A stretch of DNA of 64,000 nt, taken from the NCBI RefSeq assembly GCF_001684335.1, contig NZ_LOIC01000086.1:3179-67178 (forward strand), written 5' to 3'. The stretch comes from Photorhabdus namnaonensis. GTDB taxonomy: Bacteria; Pseudomonadota; Gammaproteobacteria; Enterobacterales; Enterobacteriaceae. The position numbers were made by a program, and so were the translations under genes. This document shows, one piece after another, positions 16,308-30,900 of the stretch; position 1 is the first letter of the stretch, and the number at the start of each line of letters is the position of its first letter. The notes below the pieces were generated by a model. The model was not told the DNA's origin and did no database searches. It worked only from the letters and a program-made list of their open reading frames with translations.

Positions 16308-18930
16308 ATGAAAGATAGCGTTGTTAAACAAGAAAGAATTGTTAAAGCTGAATTCCCTTCTCAAACATTAGAGAACATAAACCGTGTGAATGATATTTCA
16401 CAACAGATTCAGAACGTGAAGAATATCCCTCAGGCGTTGACACCCAGTGAATCATTTTGGTGTGAACGTCTTACTGCTTTGCAACCCCTTCAATTACCTT
16501 TTGAAAGCGCTGGGAAACAGGCAGAACCCAAATGGGCAATGAGTCCCTGGCAGCTTTCATTGGCCAAAAACGGTGAGGAGGAGGCATGGCGGACGCTGTT
16601 ACAAGCATTTGTCATTTATCTTGCGCGTCTGACTCAGCAGGCTGAATTCCAAATTGGTTGGTGTGTGAATGAGACAAAAGATAAACCGGATATGTTGACC
16701 GGTTTTTCGCCGGTGGTGCCGATGGTTGTTGAGGTAGCGTTTGATAAGCCTTGGTGCGCGGTAGCTGACTGGGTTGGTGATGAACTTGCTCGGCTAACAC
16801 AGCACCATACATTTAGTTATGATCTCCTTTCTCACTCTCCCGCACTACATGCTATCTCTGAATTAACAACGAGCCGACCGTGGCGGATCGCGGTCTCTGT
16901 GACACAGGATGACAGCCAGTATGATCAGGAGATGCGTGGTGAATTGCTGACCCTCCAGATAAACGCGCAGGGCGGTTTTCGCTGGATCTATGATGTAAAT
17001 CGTCTGAGCGCCGAAGTCGTTCAGCGAATGAGCGAACACTTACAGGTGTTGATATCGTCGAAAATGAAGGGGGATGAAACGCCTATCAGGCAGCTTAATT
17101 TGTTGCCTGAGGCTGAACGTACGTTGTTACTGGAAACCTGGAACTCGACGGAAACCGCGTATCCTGACACGTTATGTATTCATCAGTTGTTTGAACAACA
17201 GGTAGAGAAAACCCCTGACGCGATAGCGTTAGTGCATGAAGAGCAAACCCTTAGCTATGCTGAGTTAAATGCCCGCGCCAACCGACTGGCTCATCAGTTG
17301 ATTGCATTGGGTGTCGTACCGGATCAACGGGTGGCGATTTGTGTGTCACGTTCACCGGCAATGGTAGTGGCGTTATTGGCGGTGTTGAAAGCAGGCGGGG
17401 CTTATGTGCCGCTAGACCCGGTTTATACGGGTGAGCGTTTGGCGCATATTCTGACCGATGCTACTCCGGCTATTTTACTGGCGGATAACACCGGATGTGA
17501 TGTACTGGGAGAGGCGGTGTTGGCAGGATTGACGGTGCTTGATCCGAATATCCTGCCTGATAGACCGGACAGTAACCCACAAGTACCGGCATTGACCGCA
17601 CAGCATTTGGCCTATGTGATTTACACCTCCGGCTCAACCGGCACGCCGAAAGGGGTGATGGTGGAACATCGTAATATCCAGCGTTTATTTGACGCGACTG
17701 AATCCTGGTATCATTTTAACCAGCAAGATGTTTGGTGTTTGTTTCATTCTATCGCTTTCGATTTCTCGGTATGGGAATTATGGGGAGCTTTACGCTACGG
17801 CGCTAAACTGGTTTTAGTACCACACGCGATCGCCCGTTCACCTCAAGAACTGCATCAATTCGTGTGTCAGCACGGTATCACGGTGTTGAATCAGACCCCC
17901 AGTGCTTTTAAAGCGTTTATTGCCAGTTATGTCGCCAATCCATTACCGGACTGCTTGCGTTATATCATTTTTGGCGGGGAAGCCCTCGATCCCATTATTC
18001 TGAAACCGTGGTATGCCCTGCGTGAAGAGAGATCACCTCAGTTGGTGAATATGTACGGCATCACGGAGACCACGGTTCACGTCACTTACCGGGAACTGGA
18101 TCACCATGATGTGGCGCGGGTAGTCAGTCCTATTGGCACCCGTATTCCCGATTTAACACTCTATTTGTTAGATAAATATGGTCAGCCGGTGCCGTTGGGG
18201 GCGGAGGGTGAGTTATATGTTGGTGGTGCTGGTGTGGCCCGTGGTTACCTTAATCGCCCTGAATTGACCGCTGAACGTTTCCTTATCGATCCGTTTAGTG
18301 ATAAACCCGATACACGCATGTACCGCACTGGGGATTTGGCTCGTTATCTGCCGGGTGGCGATTTGGAATTTATTGGTCGTAATGACCAGCAGGTGAAAAT
18401 TCGTGGCTTCCGTATTGAACCGGGGGAAATCGAAGCCCGATTGATAGAATATCCCGCGGTAAGTGAATCTGTAGTACTGGCGATGGGGGACGGGCAGGAC
18501 AAGCGTTTGGTTGCCTATGTGGTCGCGCGGGCTGATGATGAGTTAGTTAATAGTTTGCGTGAACATTTGCGTGTTCGGTTGCCTGACTACATGGTACCGT
18601 CGGCCTTTGTGCGTCTGGATGCTTTTCCGTTGACCCCGAACGGTAAGTTGGATCGCCGGGCGTTACCGGTGCCGGGAGTGGAAGCTTTTGCTCGTCAGGT
18701 TTATGAGGCGCCACAAGGTGAGATGGAAATTACGCTGGCTGCTATCTGGCGTGAGTTGCTGGGGATCGAGCAAATAAGTCGCCATGACAGTTTCTTTGCG
18801 TTAGGTGGTCATTCACTACTTGGTGTGCAGATGATTGAACGTTTGCGTAGTTTGGGATTAACACTGGCCGCGCGTGACCTGTTCCAATTCCCTGTACTAT
18901 CAGAATTGACCCAAACATTGGGGCAGCATC
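16308..18930 (+). other. NRPS-9 module 1: truncated C, A (Thr), T
   Basis: Residues 1-~280 look like the C-terminal lobe of a condensation domain (SFWCERLTALQPLQLPF onward) without the N-lobe and without HHxxxDG, so no starter condensation is expected. The A core (TSGSTG at 17625) gives pocket residues DFWNIGMVHK, the standard threonine code. GGHSLL of the T domain is at ~18804. The following C/E should turn the residue to D-allo-Thr. Confidence 0.88.
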
Positions 18931-21900
18931 AGGCAGTGGTGGCGCCGTCGAACGTTATTACTACGGCGACGACGGAACTCACACCGGCGATGTTGCCGTT
19001 GATTGATCTGACTCAGACTGACATTGACCATATTGTTGAACAAGTACCGGGCGGGATCGCCAATATTCAGGATATCTATGCTCTGTCGCCCTTGCAGGAC
19101 GGCATTTTGTTTCATCATCTGCTGGCAAAGGAAGGCGACCCCTATCAGTTGGCTTATCCGATGATTTTTGCTGACCGGGAATTGTTGGACCGCTATCTGG
19201 CCGCGGTACAACAAGTCATTAATCGCCATGATATCCTGCGAACCGCGTTTATCTGGCAGGGATTATCCGCACCGGCTCAGGTGGTTTGGCGTCAAGCGCC
19301 TTTATCAGTTACTGAACTGACATTGAACCCAGCTGATGGTCCAGCCGGTGAGCAATTGGCTCAACGTTTTGACCCGCGTCTGTATCGCTTTGAGCTAAGT
19401 CAGGCCCCGTTGTTGCGCTTTGCGGTGGCGCAGGAAACCGATGGTCGCTGGCATGTACTGCAATTGCAGCACCACTTGATTGGCGACCGTACAACAATGG
19501 AAGTGATGAGTCGGGAAGTGCTGGCGCACCTTGCTGGGCAGGAGGATAACTTGCCTGCGCCAGCATCTTTCCGCAATCTGGTGGCTCAAACTCAGCTAGG
19601 GGAAAGTCAACAAAAGCATACTCATTTCTTTACTGACATGTTGGCTAAGGTAGACGAACCGACGTTACCTTTCGGGCTGACGGAGGTATATCGTGATGGT
19701 TCGTTAGTGACGGGGGCGCACTGGATATTGCCCCCTGAGCTGAATGACCGTTTGCGTCGTCAGGCGAGACGTTTGGAGGTGAGTCTGGCGGCGTTGTGTC
19801 ATTTGGCTTGGGCGCAAGTGTTATCACGTACCAGTGGTCAGGAGAAAGTCGTGTTCGGCACCGTACTATTTGGACGGATGCAGGCGGGAGAAGGGGCTGA
19901 TAGCGGCATGGGGCCGTTTATCAATACTTTGCCATTGCGATTGGATATGGATGATACCTCAGTACGGGACAGTGTACGGACAGCACATAACCGGTTAGCT
20001 GAGTTGCTGGATCATGAACATGCTTCACTGGTGCTGGCTCAGCGTTGCAGTGGTGTGCAGCGGGGAGTGCCACTTTTTAGTTCTCTGTTCAATTACCGGC
20101 ATAACACATTACCTGTGGCTTCAAGTGAAATCATCAATGGCATCGAATTCCTTGAGGAACAGGGGCAGACCAACTATCCGTTAGTGCTATCAATGGAGGA
20201 TTTTGGTGATGCACTGGAGCTGATTGCTCAAATTGTTGAGCCGTTTGATTCAGAACGGGTGTGTGGCTATATGCAACGGGCGTTGGAAAGTCTGGTGGAG
20301 GCACTTGAGCAGGCCCCGGAGACACCTGTACGGGCACTGAACATCCTGCCGGAGACAGAACGCACGCTGTTGCTAGAAACTTGGAATGCCACGGAAATTG
20401 CCTATCCTGATGCGTTATGTATTCATCAGTTGTTTGAACAACAGGTGGAGAAAACCCCGGACGCGACAGCGTTAGTGTATGAAAACCAGACTCTCAGTTA
20501 TGCGGAACTGAATGCTTGTGCCAACCGGCTGGCTCATCAGTTAATTACTCTGGGTGTAGAGCCGGACCAGCGGGTGGCGATTTGTGTGTCGCGTTGTCCG
20601 GCAATGGTAGTGGGATTGCTGGCGGTGTTAAAAGCTGGTGGGGCTTATGTGCCGCTGGACCCGGTTTATTCTGGCGAGCGCCTGACGCATATTCTAATGG
20701 ATGCCGCCCCGACTATTTTGTTGGCAGATAATATCGGACGTATAGCGTTGGGTGAGAAGGTACTGGCAGAACAGATTGTGCTTGACCCGAATACCTTATT
20801 CGACCAGCCAGACAGTAACCCGCAGATACCGGCATTAACTTCACAGCATTTGGCGTATGTGATTTACACTTCCGGTTCGACTGGTGTGCCGAAAGGAGTA
20901 ATGGTTGAACATCAAGGATTAGTCAATCTTATCCGGGATAAAATCACCCAATTCGCTATTCACGCTAGTAGCCGGATGTTGCAGTTTGCTTCATTTGGTT
21001 TTGATGCCAGTGTCTGGGAAATCATGATGGCGTTGTGCGGAGGTGCTTCTTTGGATATTCCTGTTGATATCGTTCGTCAGGACCCGCACCGCCTTTGGCG
21101 TTATCTGGAGGAACAGGGGATAACGCACGCTTGTTTAACACCAGCCCTGCTTCGGGATGGTGCTGATTTACCGATGATAACGATAAAACCGACCTTGATA
21201 CTGGGAGGTGAAGCCCCCAGTGTGGCGCTGCTCCAGGCATTGTGTGGTCGGGCAACGCTATTCAACGCGTATGGACCAACAGAGATAACGGTTTGTGCCA
21301 CGACCTGGCATTGTCCGTCAGACTACGCAGATTCAGAGGTGCCTATCGGGTGTCCAACGGCTAATACTCGGGTTTATCTGTTGGATGCTGATGGTCAGCC
21401 GGTGCCGTTAGGGGGCGTGGGTGAGCTGTATATTGGCGGTGCGGGTGTTGCCCGTGGCTACCTGAATCGTTCTGAGCTGACCGTTGAACGTTTTCTGGCG
21501 GATCCGTTTAGTGATACGCCGGATGCTCGGATGTACCGCACTGGCGATTTGGCGCGTTATTTGCCGGATGGCAATTTGTTGTTTGTCGGTCGTAATGATC
21601 AGCAGATTAAGATCCGGGGCTTCCGGATTGAGCCGGGGGAAATTGAAGCGCGGTTGATAGAATATCCGACGGTGCGAGAAGCCACAGTATTAGCGCTAGG
21701 TGATGGTCATGACAAGCGCCTGGTTGCCTATGTGGTGGCGCCAGAGGGTGACGGATTGGCGAACAGTTTGCGTGCTCACCTGCAAACTATTTTACCTGAT
21801 TATATGGTGCCGACGGCCTTTGTGCAGTTGGATGCTTTTCCGTTAACTCCTAATGGTAAGTTGGATCGCCAGGCACTGCCAGCCCCGGGCAATGCAGCCT

Positions 21901-24900
21901 TTGCCCGTCAGGTTTATGCAGCACCCCAAGGAGAAATGGAGATGTTGCTGGCGGCAATTTGGCGTGAATTACTGGGGATTGAACAGGTCAGCCGGTATGA
22001 CAGCTTTTTTGCCTTGGGTGGTCATTCATTGCTTGCGATACGAATGGTTGAACGCCTGCGTCATCTTAGGTTGACGTTGACGGTGCGTGACCTGTTTCAA
22101 TCGCCGGTGCTAGCTGAACTGGCGCAAACACTGGGACAGCATCAGATTGTAGTCGTGCCGCCGAATGTGATTACGTCAGCGACGACGACACTCACTCCGG
22201 CGATGTTGCCGCTGATTAACCTGACCCAGCCTGAAATTGATCTTATCGTCGAACAAGTACCGGGCGGTATCGCCAATATTCAGGATATCTATGCATTGTC
22301 ACCGTTGCAGGATGGTATTTTATTTCATCATTTGTTGGCAAACGAAGGTGATCCGTATTTATTGACGAGTCAAATGGCCTTTGCTGACCGGGTATTGTTA
22401 GACCGTTATTTGGCGGCGGTGCAACAGGTAGTTGATCGGCACGATATCTTACGTACCGCTTTTATCTGGCAAGGATTGTCAGTTCCGGCTCAGGTGGTTT
22501 TGCGTCAGGCCACCTTGTCGGTGACTGAACTGACATTAAACCCGGTTGATGGTCTGGTCAGTGGCCAGTTAGCTCAGCGCTTTGATCCGCGTCATTATCG
22601 TCTCGATCTGAACGAAGCGCCGTTATTGCGCTTTGTAGTGGCGCGAGAAACTGATGGCCGTTGGCTCCTGTTGCAACTGATGCATCACCTGATTGGCGAC
22701 CATACCACGCTGGATGTGATGAATCGTGAAGTACAGGCGTACCTTGCAGGACAGGGGAACAGCCTGCCGGCGCCAGTCCCTTTCCGCAATCTGGTGGCTC
22801 AGGTTCGGCTAGGTATCAGTCAGGAAGAACACGCCCGTTTCTTTACCGATATGTTGGCTGGTGTGGATGAACCAACTCTGCCGTTTGGTTTGACGGAAGT
22901 GCATCGTGATGGCTCGCAGGTGACAGAATCGCACTGGATGCTGACGGCTGCTTTGAATGACCGTTTGCGCAGCCAGGCTCGACGTTTGGGTGTCAGTCTG
23001 GCCTCCCTGTGTCATTTGGCTTGGGCACAGGTATTGTCGCGTACCAGCGGACAGGAAAAAGTGGTGTTCGGCACTGTGCTGTTTGGGCGGATGCAGGCGG
23101 GAGACGGGGCTGACAGCGGCATGGGATTGTTTATCAATACGTTACCGTTGCGACTGGATATGGATGAGACCCCGGTGCGGGATAGTGTGCAGGCAGCACA
23201 TACCCGATTGGCCGGATTATTAGCGCATGAGCATGCCTCATTGGCACTGGCCCAGCGTTGCAGCGGTGTGCAGAGTGAGCTCCCCCTTTTTAATAGCCTG
23301 TTGAACTATCGGCATAGTGATTTACCGTCAACGTCGGATGAAATCATTAGCGGTATTGAGTTTCTTGGTGGACAAGAACGTACCAACTATCCGTTAGCGC
23401 TGTCGGTGGAGGATTTTGGCGAATCCTTGGGGCTGACTGCTCAGGCGGTACAACCATTTGATCCGGAAAGGATATGCGGCTATATGCAACAAGCGCTGGA
23501 AAGTTTGATCGAGGCGCTTGAACATGCTCCAGAAACACCGGTACAGGCACTGAATATTTTGCCAGAAGTAGAACGGGAACTGTTGCTGGAAACCTGGAAT
23601 GTCACTGCAACCGCGTATCCTGACCAGTTATGTATTCATCAGTTGTTTGAACAGCAGGTGGAGAAAAATCCGGATGCCACGGCATTGGTGTATGAAAATC
23701 AGACTCTCAGTTATGCGGAACTGAATGCTTGCGCCAACCGGCTGGCTCATCAGTTAATTGCTCTGGGTGTAGAGCCGGACCAGCGAGTGGCGATTTGTGT
23801 GTCACGTTCACCGGCAATGGTGGTGGGATTGTTGGCGGTACTAAAAGCCGGTGGAGCCTATGTACCGTTGGACCCGGCTTATCCGGGCGAGCGCTTGGCG
23901 CATATTCTGATGGATGCCGCGCCAACTATTTTGCTGGCGGATAACGTCGGACGTACAGCGTTGGGAGAGAAGGCGCTGGCAGACCTGATGGTCATCGATC
24001 CAAATACCCATTCTGACCAGTTGGACAGCAATCCACAGATACCGGAGTTGACTTCACGACACTTGGCCTATGTGATTTACACCTCGGGTTCGACCGGTAC
24101 GCCAAAAGGGGTGATGGTGGAGCATCGTGGCGTGGTCAATCTGGCCTTGGCACAAATTATCCGGCTTAACATGCGAGTAACCAGCCGGATGTTGCAGTTC
24201 GCTTCATTTGGCTTTGATGCCAGTGTCTGGGAAATCACGATAGCGTTGAGTAGTGGGGCTAGCTTGGCGATCCCTGCCGATACAGTTCGTCAGGATCCTT
24301 ACCATCTCTGGCGTTACTTGGAAGAGCAGACGGTGACGCACGCCTGTCTGACACCGGCCCTGCTTCGGGATGGTACTGACTTACCGGCGATAACGATAAA
24401 ACCGACATTGGTACTGGCGGGTGAAGCGCCCAGTGCGGCGCTGCTTCAGGCTCTGAGTGGCCGGGTAAATCTGTTCAATGCATATGGTCCGACAGAAATG
24501 ACGGTATGTGCTACGACTTGGCATTGTCCGCCAGACTATACGGATACCGAGGTGTCTATCGGGCGCCCAATAGCTAACACACGGGTTTATCTGTTGGATG
24601 CTGATGGTCAGCCGGTGCCGCCGGGGGGAGTGGGTGAGTTGTATATTGGCGGCGCAGGTGTTGCCCGTGGCTATCTGAACCATCCAGAATTGACTGCTGA
24701 ACGTTTTCTGGCAGATCCGTTTAGTCATGCGTCAGATGCCCGGATGTATCGCACTGGAGATTTGGCCCGTTACCTGCCGGACGGTAATTTGGTGTTTGTC
24801 GGCCGTAATGACCAGCAGATTAAAATCCGTGGCTTCCGGATTGAACCGGGGGAGATTGAAGCCCGGCTAATGGAGCACCCGGCGGTGAGTGAAGCGTTGG

Positions 24901-27900
24901 TAGTGGCTTTGGATGAAGGGGCTGATAAACGGTTGGTAGCCTATGTGGCGGCGCCGACGGATGATGGACTGATTAATAGTTTACGTGCCCACTTGAGCGC
25001 GGTTTTGCCTGATTATATGGTACCGGCGGCTTTTGTCCGTTTGGATGCCTTTCCGTTAACCCCTAATGGTAAGTTGGATCGCCGGGGTTTACCGGCGCCA
25101 AGTGAGGAAGCCTTTGCCCGTCAGATCTATGAAGCCCCGCAAGGGGAGACTGAAATTGCGTTGGCGGCTATCTGGCGTGAAGTGCTGGGGATTGAACAGA
25201 TCAGTCGGCATGATAATTTCTTTGCGCTGGGCGGCCATTCGCTGTTGGCTGTGCGGGTGATGAACCGGATAGCGGCTTTCGGTATCGAACTGCCGTTAAC
25301 TACATTGTTTAAGTCGCCTTCTTTGAAAGCTTTTGCTGAGGCGGTGAATAGCTGGAGGGGTGAACAGGGCTGTATATTACCCGCTATTGTGCCGATATCC
25401 CGTGAGGGTAAATTGCCGCTGTCATTTGCTCAACAGCGTTTGTGGTTCCTGGAGCAGTTTGAGGGCGCCAGTGATACCTACCATATTCCAGTCGCTCTGC
25501 ATTTACGAGGTCAATTGAATATTGCTGCCTGGCAGCAGGCGCTTAACGCCTTGTTTGCCCGCCATGAAGCGTTACGCTCTGTCTTTGTCTCCGTTGACGG
25601 TCAGCCACAAGTACAACTGTTGGCTGTGGATAGTGGGTTACCGTTGTCTCAACATGATCTGCGAGGGTTCCCGGATGCCGAAGTGAGACTTGAACGGCTG
25701 TGCGCCGGAGAGGCTTATACACCATTTGATCTCAGTAGTGGACCGCTCATCCGTGCCTCTCTCATCCGGCTCGCGGATGATGAATATCAGTTTCTGCTCA
25801 CTCAGCATCACATTGTTTCCGATGGCTGGTCTGTCAATGTGCTGATACGCGAACTCAGTGCCCTCTATACGGCTTTTTCGGCAGCACAATCTGATCCGCT
25901 GCCCCCGCTGGCGATTCAATACCCGGATTACGCCGCGTGGCAGCGTCAGTGGTTGTCGGCTGAACGTGTCCAGGTTCAATCTGACTATTGGCGTACTATG
26001 TTGGCTGATGCGCCAGTCTTGCTAGATTTGCCGACAGACCGGCCACGTCCGCCTGAGCAGTCGTTCGCAGGGCATGTTATGTCTATTAATCTGGATACGG
26101 AATTAACAAAATCTCTCAAACACCTGAGTGAGCAGCAGGGTGTCACGTTGTTCATGACGCTGTTGTCAGCCTGGGCTGTGGTCTTGTCGCGTTTGTCAGG
26201 CCAGGAAGATCTGGTTATTGGTACACCGAGTGCTGGCCGCAGTCGACAAGAAGTGGAATCGCTGATCGGCTTCTTTGTCAATACACTGGCTTTGCGCATG
26301 GATTTATCGGGTGAGCTGACCGTGACGGAGTTGCTGGCGCGTGTACGGCAAACCGCATTAGCAGCACAAGAGCATCAGGATTTGTCATTTGAACAGGTGG
26401 TGGAGATTGTGCAACCGCCGCGCCGACTGGCGCATACACCGCTGTTTCAGGTGATGTTCGCCTGGCAGAACAATGAGAACACAGAATGGAGATTGCCGGG
26501 GTTGGCTGTCTCACCTGTTGAGCCAGTTCTTGATAGGGTTAAGTTTGATCTCGAACTGGACCTGTCTGAGGTGGATAACAGAATTGTGGGGACGCTGAGT
26601 TATGCCTCGGCCCTATTTGATCAACCGACCATTGAGCGGCAGGTAGGATATCTGCGCACCGTACTGCAAGCGATGGTGGTTAACCCTCAACAGCCGGTAG
26701 GTGAAATTGATATTTTGGCACCGGTGGAGCGCCAGTTGTTGCTGGAAACTTGGAATGTCACTGAAGTACCCCGTCCTGACCCGTGGTGTATTCACCAGTT
26801 GTTTGAACAACAGGTGGCGAAAAATCCTGACGCGACAGCGTTGGTGTATCAAGAGCAGACGCTCAGCTATGCGGAATTGAACTCCCGGGCTAATCGTCTC
26901 GCCCATCAACTGATTGCGCTTGGTGTCATGCCGGATCAGTCAGTGGCGGTTTGTGTGACGCGTTCACCGGCGATGGTGGTAGGATTGCTGGCGGTGCTGA
27001 AAGCGGGTGGGGCTTATGTTCCTCTGGACCCAACCTATCCGGGCGAGCGTTTGACGCATATATTGAATGATGCCGCCCCGTTAGTGGTATTGGCTGATCA
27101 AGGCGGGCGAGCCGCGTTGGGTGAGAAGATGCTTGCCGCGCTGACTGTGTTTGACCCGAATACGTTGCCGGATCAACCGGACAGCAACCCACAGGTATCT
27201 GCGTTGACGCCGCAGCATCTGGCTTATGTCATCTATACCTCTGGTTCGACCGGTATGCCGAAAGGGGTAATGGTGGAGCATCAGGCGGTTTATCAACGTC
27301 ATCTGGGTTTTAATGAGACCTATGCGGTGACTGCGCAAGATCGGGTGTTGCAATTTGCTTCTTTTGCCTTTGATGCTTCGGTAGAAGAATTTTTCTCGTC
27401 ATTGTGTAACGGCGCGACGTTAGTCATTCGTGATGATAGTTGGCTGGCTTCTGTACAGGGATTCATCACATTAGCCCGGCAAAACCGTATCACGATGATG
27501 TCTCTGCCGACGTTATTCTGGTCTGAACTGGCGACCAGAAACGACACATTACCGCTGCCGGATTGCCTCAGGTTAGTCATTATTGGTGGTGAGGCGGTAC
27601 AGAAGAGTGCGATTCAGGCGTGGTTTACCCAAGAAACCCATCGGCCACGGTTGTTAAATACTTATGGCCCGACTGAAAATACCGTGATTGCGACCTGCAA
27701 GGAGATATTATCGCCGGCAGATGCTTGTTCTATAGGCCGGCCGGTTAAAAATACCTGTATTTACCTGCTGGACAGATATGGTCAACCTGTGCCGCTGGGC
27801 AGTATGGGTGAAATCTATATTGGCGGTGTTGGCGTGGCTCGCGGTTATCTAAACCGGCCGGCATTGAGTGTGGAACGTTTTATGCCGGACCCCTTCAGTG

Positions 27901-30900
27901 CACTGTCAGGTACCCGTATGTACCGTACCGGTGATTTGGCCCGCTATCTGCCGAATGGCAACCTGGAATTCCTTGGCCGTAACGACCAGCAAGTTAAAAT
28001 CCGTGGTTTTCGTATTGAACCGGGGGAAATTGAAACCCGTCTGGCAGAGCACCCGGACGTGCGTGACGTTACGGTGTTGGCGCTGGGTGACGGGCAAGAT
28101 AAGCGTTTGGTCGCTTATGTTGTGGCGCCAGCGGGTAAGGCGTTGGCTAACAGCTTGCGTACCCATCTGAGAGCCATTTTACCTGACTACATGGTACCGT
28201 CGGCTTTTGTGCGTCTGGATATGTTGCCGTTGACCCCGAACGGTAAATTGGATCGTCGGGCGCTGCCGGTACCGGGCGAAGAGGCGTTTGCTCGTCAGGT
28301 TTACGAAGCGCCGCAAGGCGAAACGGAAATAGCCCTGGCGGCGATTTGGCGTGAATTACTGGGGATTGAACAGATTAGCCGGTATGACAGCTTTTTTGCC
28401 TTGGGTGGGCACTCGCTGCTTGCGATACGGATGGTTGAACGTCTGCGTAATCTTGGGCTGACGCTGGCTGTGCGTGATCTGTTCCAATCTCCGGTGCTGT
28501 CTGAACTGGCGCAAACACTGGGGCAGCACCAGATTGTGATGATACCGGTTAATGTCATTACACCGGAGACTACTGCAATCACACCGGAAATGTTGCCGCT
28601 GATCGATCTGACTCAGGTTGAGATTGACCATATTGTTGAACAGGTGCCGGGTGGGATCGCCAATGTCCAGGATATCTATGCCTTGTCGCCATTGCAGGAC
28701 GGTATTTTGTTCCATCATTTGTTGGAAAACGAAGGCGACCCGTATCTGGTGGTCAGTCAGATGGCCTTTGCTGAAAGGTCGCTGCTGGATCGTTATCTGG
28801 CCGCGGTTCAACAAGTGGTGGATCGCCATGACATCTTGCGTACGGCTTTTATCTGGCAGGGATTATCCGCACCGGCTCAGGTAGTCTGGCGTCAGGCCAC
28901 TTTATCGGTGACTGAACTGACGTTGGAGCCATCTGACGGATCGATCAGCGGCCAGTTAACTCAACGTTTTAACCCACGTCATCATCGTCTTGACCTGAGT
29001 AAGGCGCCGTTATTGCGCTTTGTGGTGGCGCAGGATACCGATGGACGTTGGATCTTACTGCAACTACAGCATCACCTGATTGGCGATCATACCACGCTGG
29101 ACGTGATGGATCGCGAAGTGCAAGCGTACCTTGCCGGACAAGGGAACCGCCTGCCGGCGCCGGCTCCTTTCCGCAATCTGGTAGCTCAGGTCCGGTTGGG
29201 GGTCAGTCAGGAAGAGCACGCCCGTTTCTTTACTGACATGTTAGCTGAGGTAGATGAACCGACATTGCCGTTTGGTTTGACGGAAGTGTATCGTGATGGT
29301 TCGCAGGTGACGGAATCACACCGGATGTTGACTGCTGGGCTGAATGACCGTCTGCGCAGTCAGGCGAGACGGTTGGGCGTTAGTCTGGCCGCTCTGTGTC
29401 ATCTGGCTTGGGCACAGGTATTATCACGTACCAGCGGTCAGGAGAAAGTGGTGTTTGGTACCGTACTGTTTGGGCGCATGGTAGCGGGGGAAGGCGCTGA
29501 CAATGGCATGGGGCTGTTTATTAATACCCTGCCGTTGCGGTTGAATATCGATGAAACCCCGGTACGGGACAGCGTACAGGCAGCCCATATCCGACTCGCC
29601 GGACTATTGGAGCATGAGCACGCGTCACTGGCGCTGGCCCAGCGTTGCAGTGGGGTGCAGGGGGAGATCCCGCTCTTTAATAGCCTGTTGAACTATCGGC
29701 ATAATACTTTGTCGGCAACGTCGGATGAAATTATCAGTGGTATTGAGTTTCTTGGCGGACAGGAGCGGACCAACTATCCGTTTGTGCTGTCGGTGGAAGA
29801 TTTTGGCGAATCCCTGGGGTTGACTGCTCAGGTGGTGCAGCCATTTGATCCGGAAAGTTTATGCGGTTATATGCAGCAGGCGCTGGAAAGTCTGGCGGCG
29901 GCCCTGGAGCAAACGCCGGAAATACCCGTTCGGGCATTGGAAATTCTGCCGGAAGCGGAGCGTACGTTGTTGTTAAAAACTTGGAACGCGACAGAAACCG
30001 CGTATCCTGACCAGTTGTGTATTCATCAGCTATTTGAACAACAGGTGGAGCAAACCCCGGATGCGATAGCGTTAGTGTATGAAGAGCAGACCTTCAGTTA
30101 TACCGAATTAAATATCCGAGCTAACCGGCTGGCTCATCAGCTTATTGCGCTGGGCGTAGAGCCGGATCAGCGAGTGGCGATTTGTGTGTCACGTTCGCCG
30201 GCAATGGTGGTGGGGGTGTTGGCAATACTGAAAGCCGGTGGCGCTTATGTGCCGTTGGACCCGGTTTATACCGGGGAGCGTTTGACACATATTATGACCG
30301 ATGCCGCTCCGGCTATGGTGCTGGCGGATGATATCGGACGTGATGTGCTGGGCGAGAAAACGCTGGCCGCTTTGACTGTGCTTGACCCCAATACCTTGCC
30401 TGATCAGCCGGACAGTAACCCACAGATACCCGTGTTGACTTCCCGGCACTTGGCATATGTGATTTACACCTCGGGCTCGACAGGGACACCGAAGGGGGTG
30501 ATGGTTGAGCACCGTAATATCCTGCGTTTGTTTGAGGCGACTGAATCTTGGTATCACTTTAACCGGCAAGATGTTTGGTGCCTGTTCCATTCCATTGCGT
30601 TTGACTTTTCGGTATGGGAATTATGGGGAGCGTTACGCTATGGCGCTAAATTGGTTCTGGTCCCACACGAGATTGCCCGCTCCCCTCAAGAGCTGCATCA
30701 ATTCGTGTGTCAGCACGGTATCACGGTGTTGAATCAGACGCCGAGCGCTTTCAAAGCCTTTATTGCCAGTTATGCCGCCAATCCATTACCGGACCAGTTG
30801 CGTTATATCATCTTTGGGGGAGAAGCCCTCGATCCGGGTATGTTGCGACCGTGGTATCGCCTGCGTGAAGAGACCTCACCAAGGCTGGTGAATATGTACG

